A DNA stretch of 64,000 nt from a bacterium (GTDB lineage Bacteria; Desulfobacterota; Binatia; DP-6): the NCBI GenBank assembly GCA_026129405.1, contig JAHCID010000008.1, forward strand, positions 124,001 through 188,000. Reading direction: 5' to 3'. The notes below the pieces were generated by a model that saw only the letters and a program-made list of their open reading frames with translations, did not search any database and was not told the origin of the DNA. Shown here one piece after another: positions 63,863 through 64,000 of the stretch; position 1 is the stretch's first letter, and every line of letters begins with the position of its first letter. A program made the position numbers and the translations under genes.

Positions 63863-64000
63863 GCCGACGCCCCCGCCGCGGCGGCTGCCGCCTGGTTCGT
63901 GATCGCGCCGGCGTGCGTGATGCAGGCGCCCCGGAGGACCTCGTCCTCGAAGTCGAGCGCGAGCGCCCCGTCCTTCACCAGCTCGCGCAGCAGCTCGGTG
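63859..64000 (-). CDS. pntA: NAD(P) transhydrogenase alpha-1 subunit, 3' end only
   Basis: The last 46 codons of a gene cut by the window end encode LLRELVKDGALALDFEDEVLRG..., matching the C-terminus of the NAD(H)-binding alpha-1 subunit of transhydrogenase. The stop overlaps the start of the fused PntAB/PntB gene by 4 bases. The Ala-rich final residues are short, with no membrane segment, consistent with the alpha-2 part residing in the next gene. Confidence 0.8.
   Translation of the reverse strand, partial: TELLRELVKDGALALDFEDEVLRGACITHAGAITNQAAAAAAGASA

Overview
The window is very GC-rich (around 70% by eye), densely coding and free of rRNA, tRNA, insertion-sequence, phage or CRISPR signals. 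The gene content is free-living, aerobic and Gram-negative-like: osmoregulated periplasmic glucan (OPG) synthesis genes, lipoproteins, a hopanoid-associated glycosyltransferase (HpnB), secreted thrombospondin-type-3 and FG-GAP proteins, two cytochrome P450s, crotonases, a thiolase, several SDRs and an F420-type (Ddn-like) reductase. This mix is typical of uncultured deltaproteobacterial lineages such as Candidatus Binatota. That placement is an inference from gene families, not something the sequence proves.

Layout. 0.2-4.2 kb (minus): a secreted protein with 12 thrombospondin type 3 repeats, an amidase and a glycine-zipper lipoprotein. 4.2-7.6 kb: two tandem crotonases (one with the catalytic glutamates, one with histidines in their place), a thioesterase, a DTW-domain tRNA modifier and a small basic protein. 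7.6-16 kb: ftsH, a P450 coupled to a cation diffusion facilitator, lon, and a PAS-GGDEF protein. 16-24 kb: an FAD oxidoreductase coupled to a HelD/UvrD-like helicase, a VOC protein, an amidohydrolase-P450 pair, and a cyclopropane synthase overlapped by a Nudix hydrolase. 24-31.3 kb: small secreted or unknown proteins, a multicopper oxidase, a CRTAC1/ASPIC-UnbV protein whose signal peptide lies in another frame, and a membrane sulfatase. 31.4-42 kb: hemerythrin-hpnB, four SDRs, an SGNH hydrolase broken by a one-base frameshift, an aspartyl beta-hydroxylase-like protein, a DUF2238 protein with an HTH/zinc-ribbon regulator, a Ddn-like protein, a methyltransferase and a secreted protein of unknown fold.

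42.4-57.1 kb is the most unusual part. It is a run of eight plus-strand genes: opgG, opgH, a sugar-binding lipoprotein, two ABC sugar permeases, a 1061-residue beta-propeller/di-heme cytochrome, a 1105-residue discoidin plus (alpha/alpha)6 glycosidase-like protein, and mug. Several neighbours overlap by 4 bases (GTGA/ATGA). No ABC ATPase is present. I read the locus as synthesis of a periplasmic glucan together with its trimming, sensing or re-uptake; that function is inferred from gene content.

57.1-64 kb holds a Tat-exported phospholipase C-type phosphoesterase, a small protein with DOMON-like and NamZ (DUF1343) genes, a FadI-like thiolase, and a proton-translocating transhydrogenase in which the small membrane subunit is fused to PntB, preceded by the 3' end of the alpha-1 subunit gene at the window edge. 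Two indel-like defects (SGNH hydrolase, CRTAC1) and a third possible one (sulfatase N-terminus) all lie within 27-35 kb and could be sequencing errors or genuine lesions.
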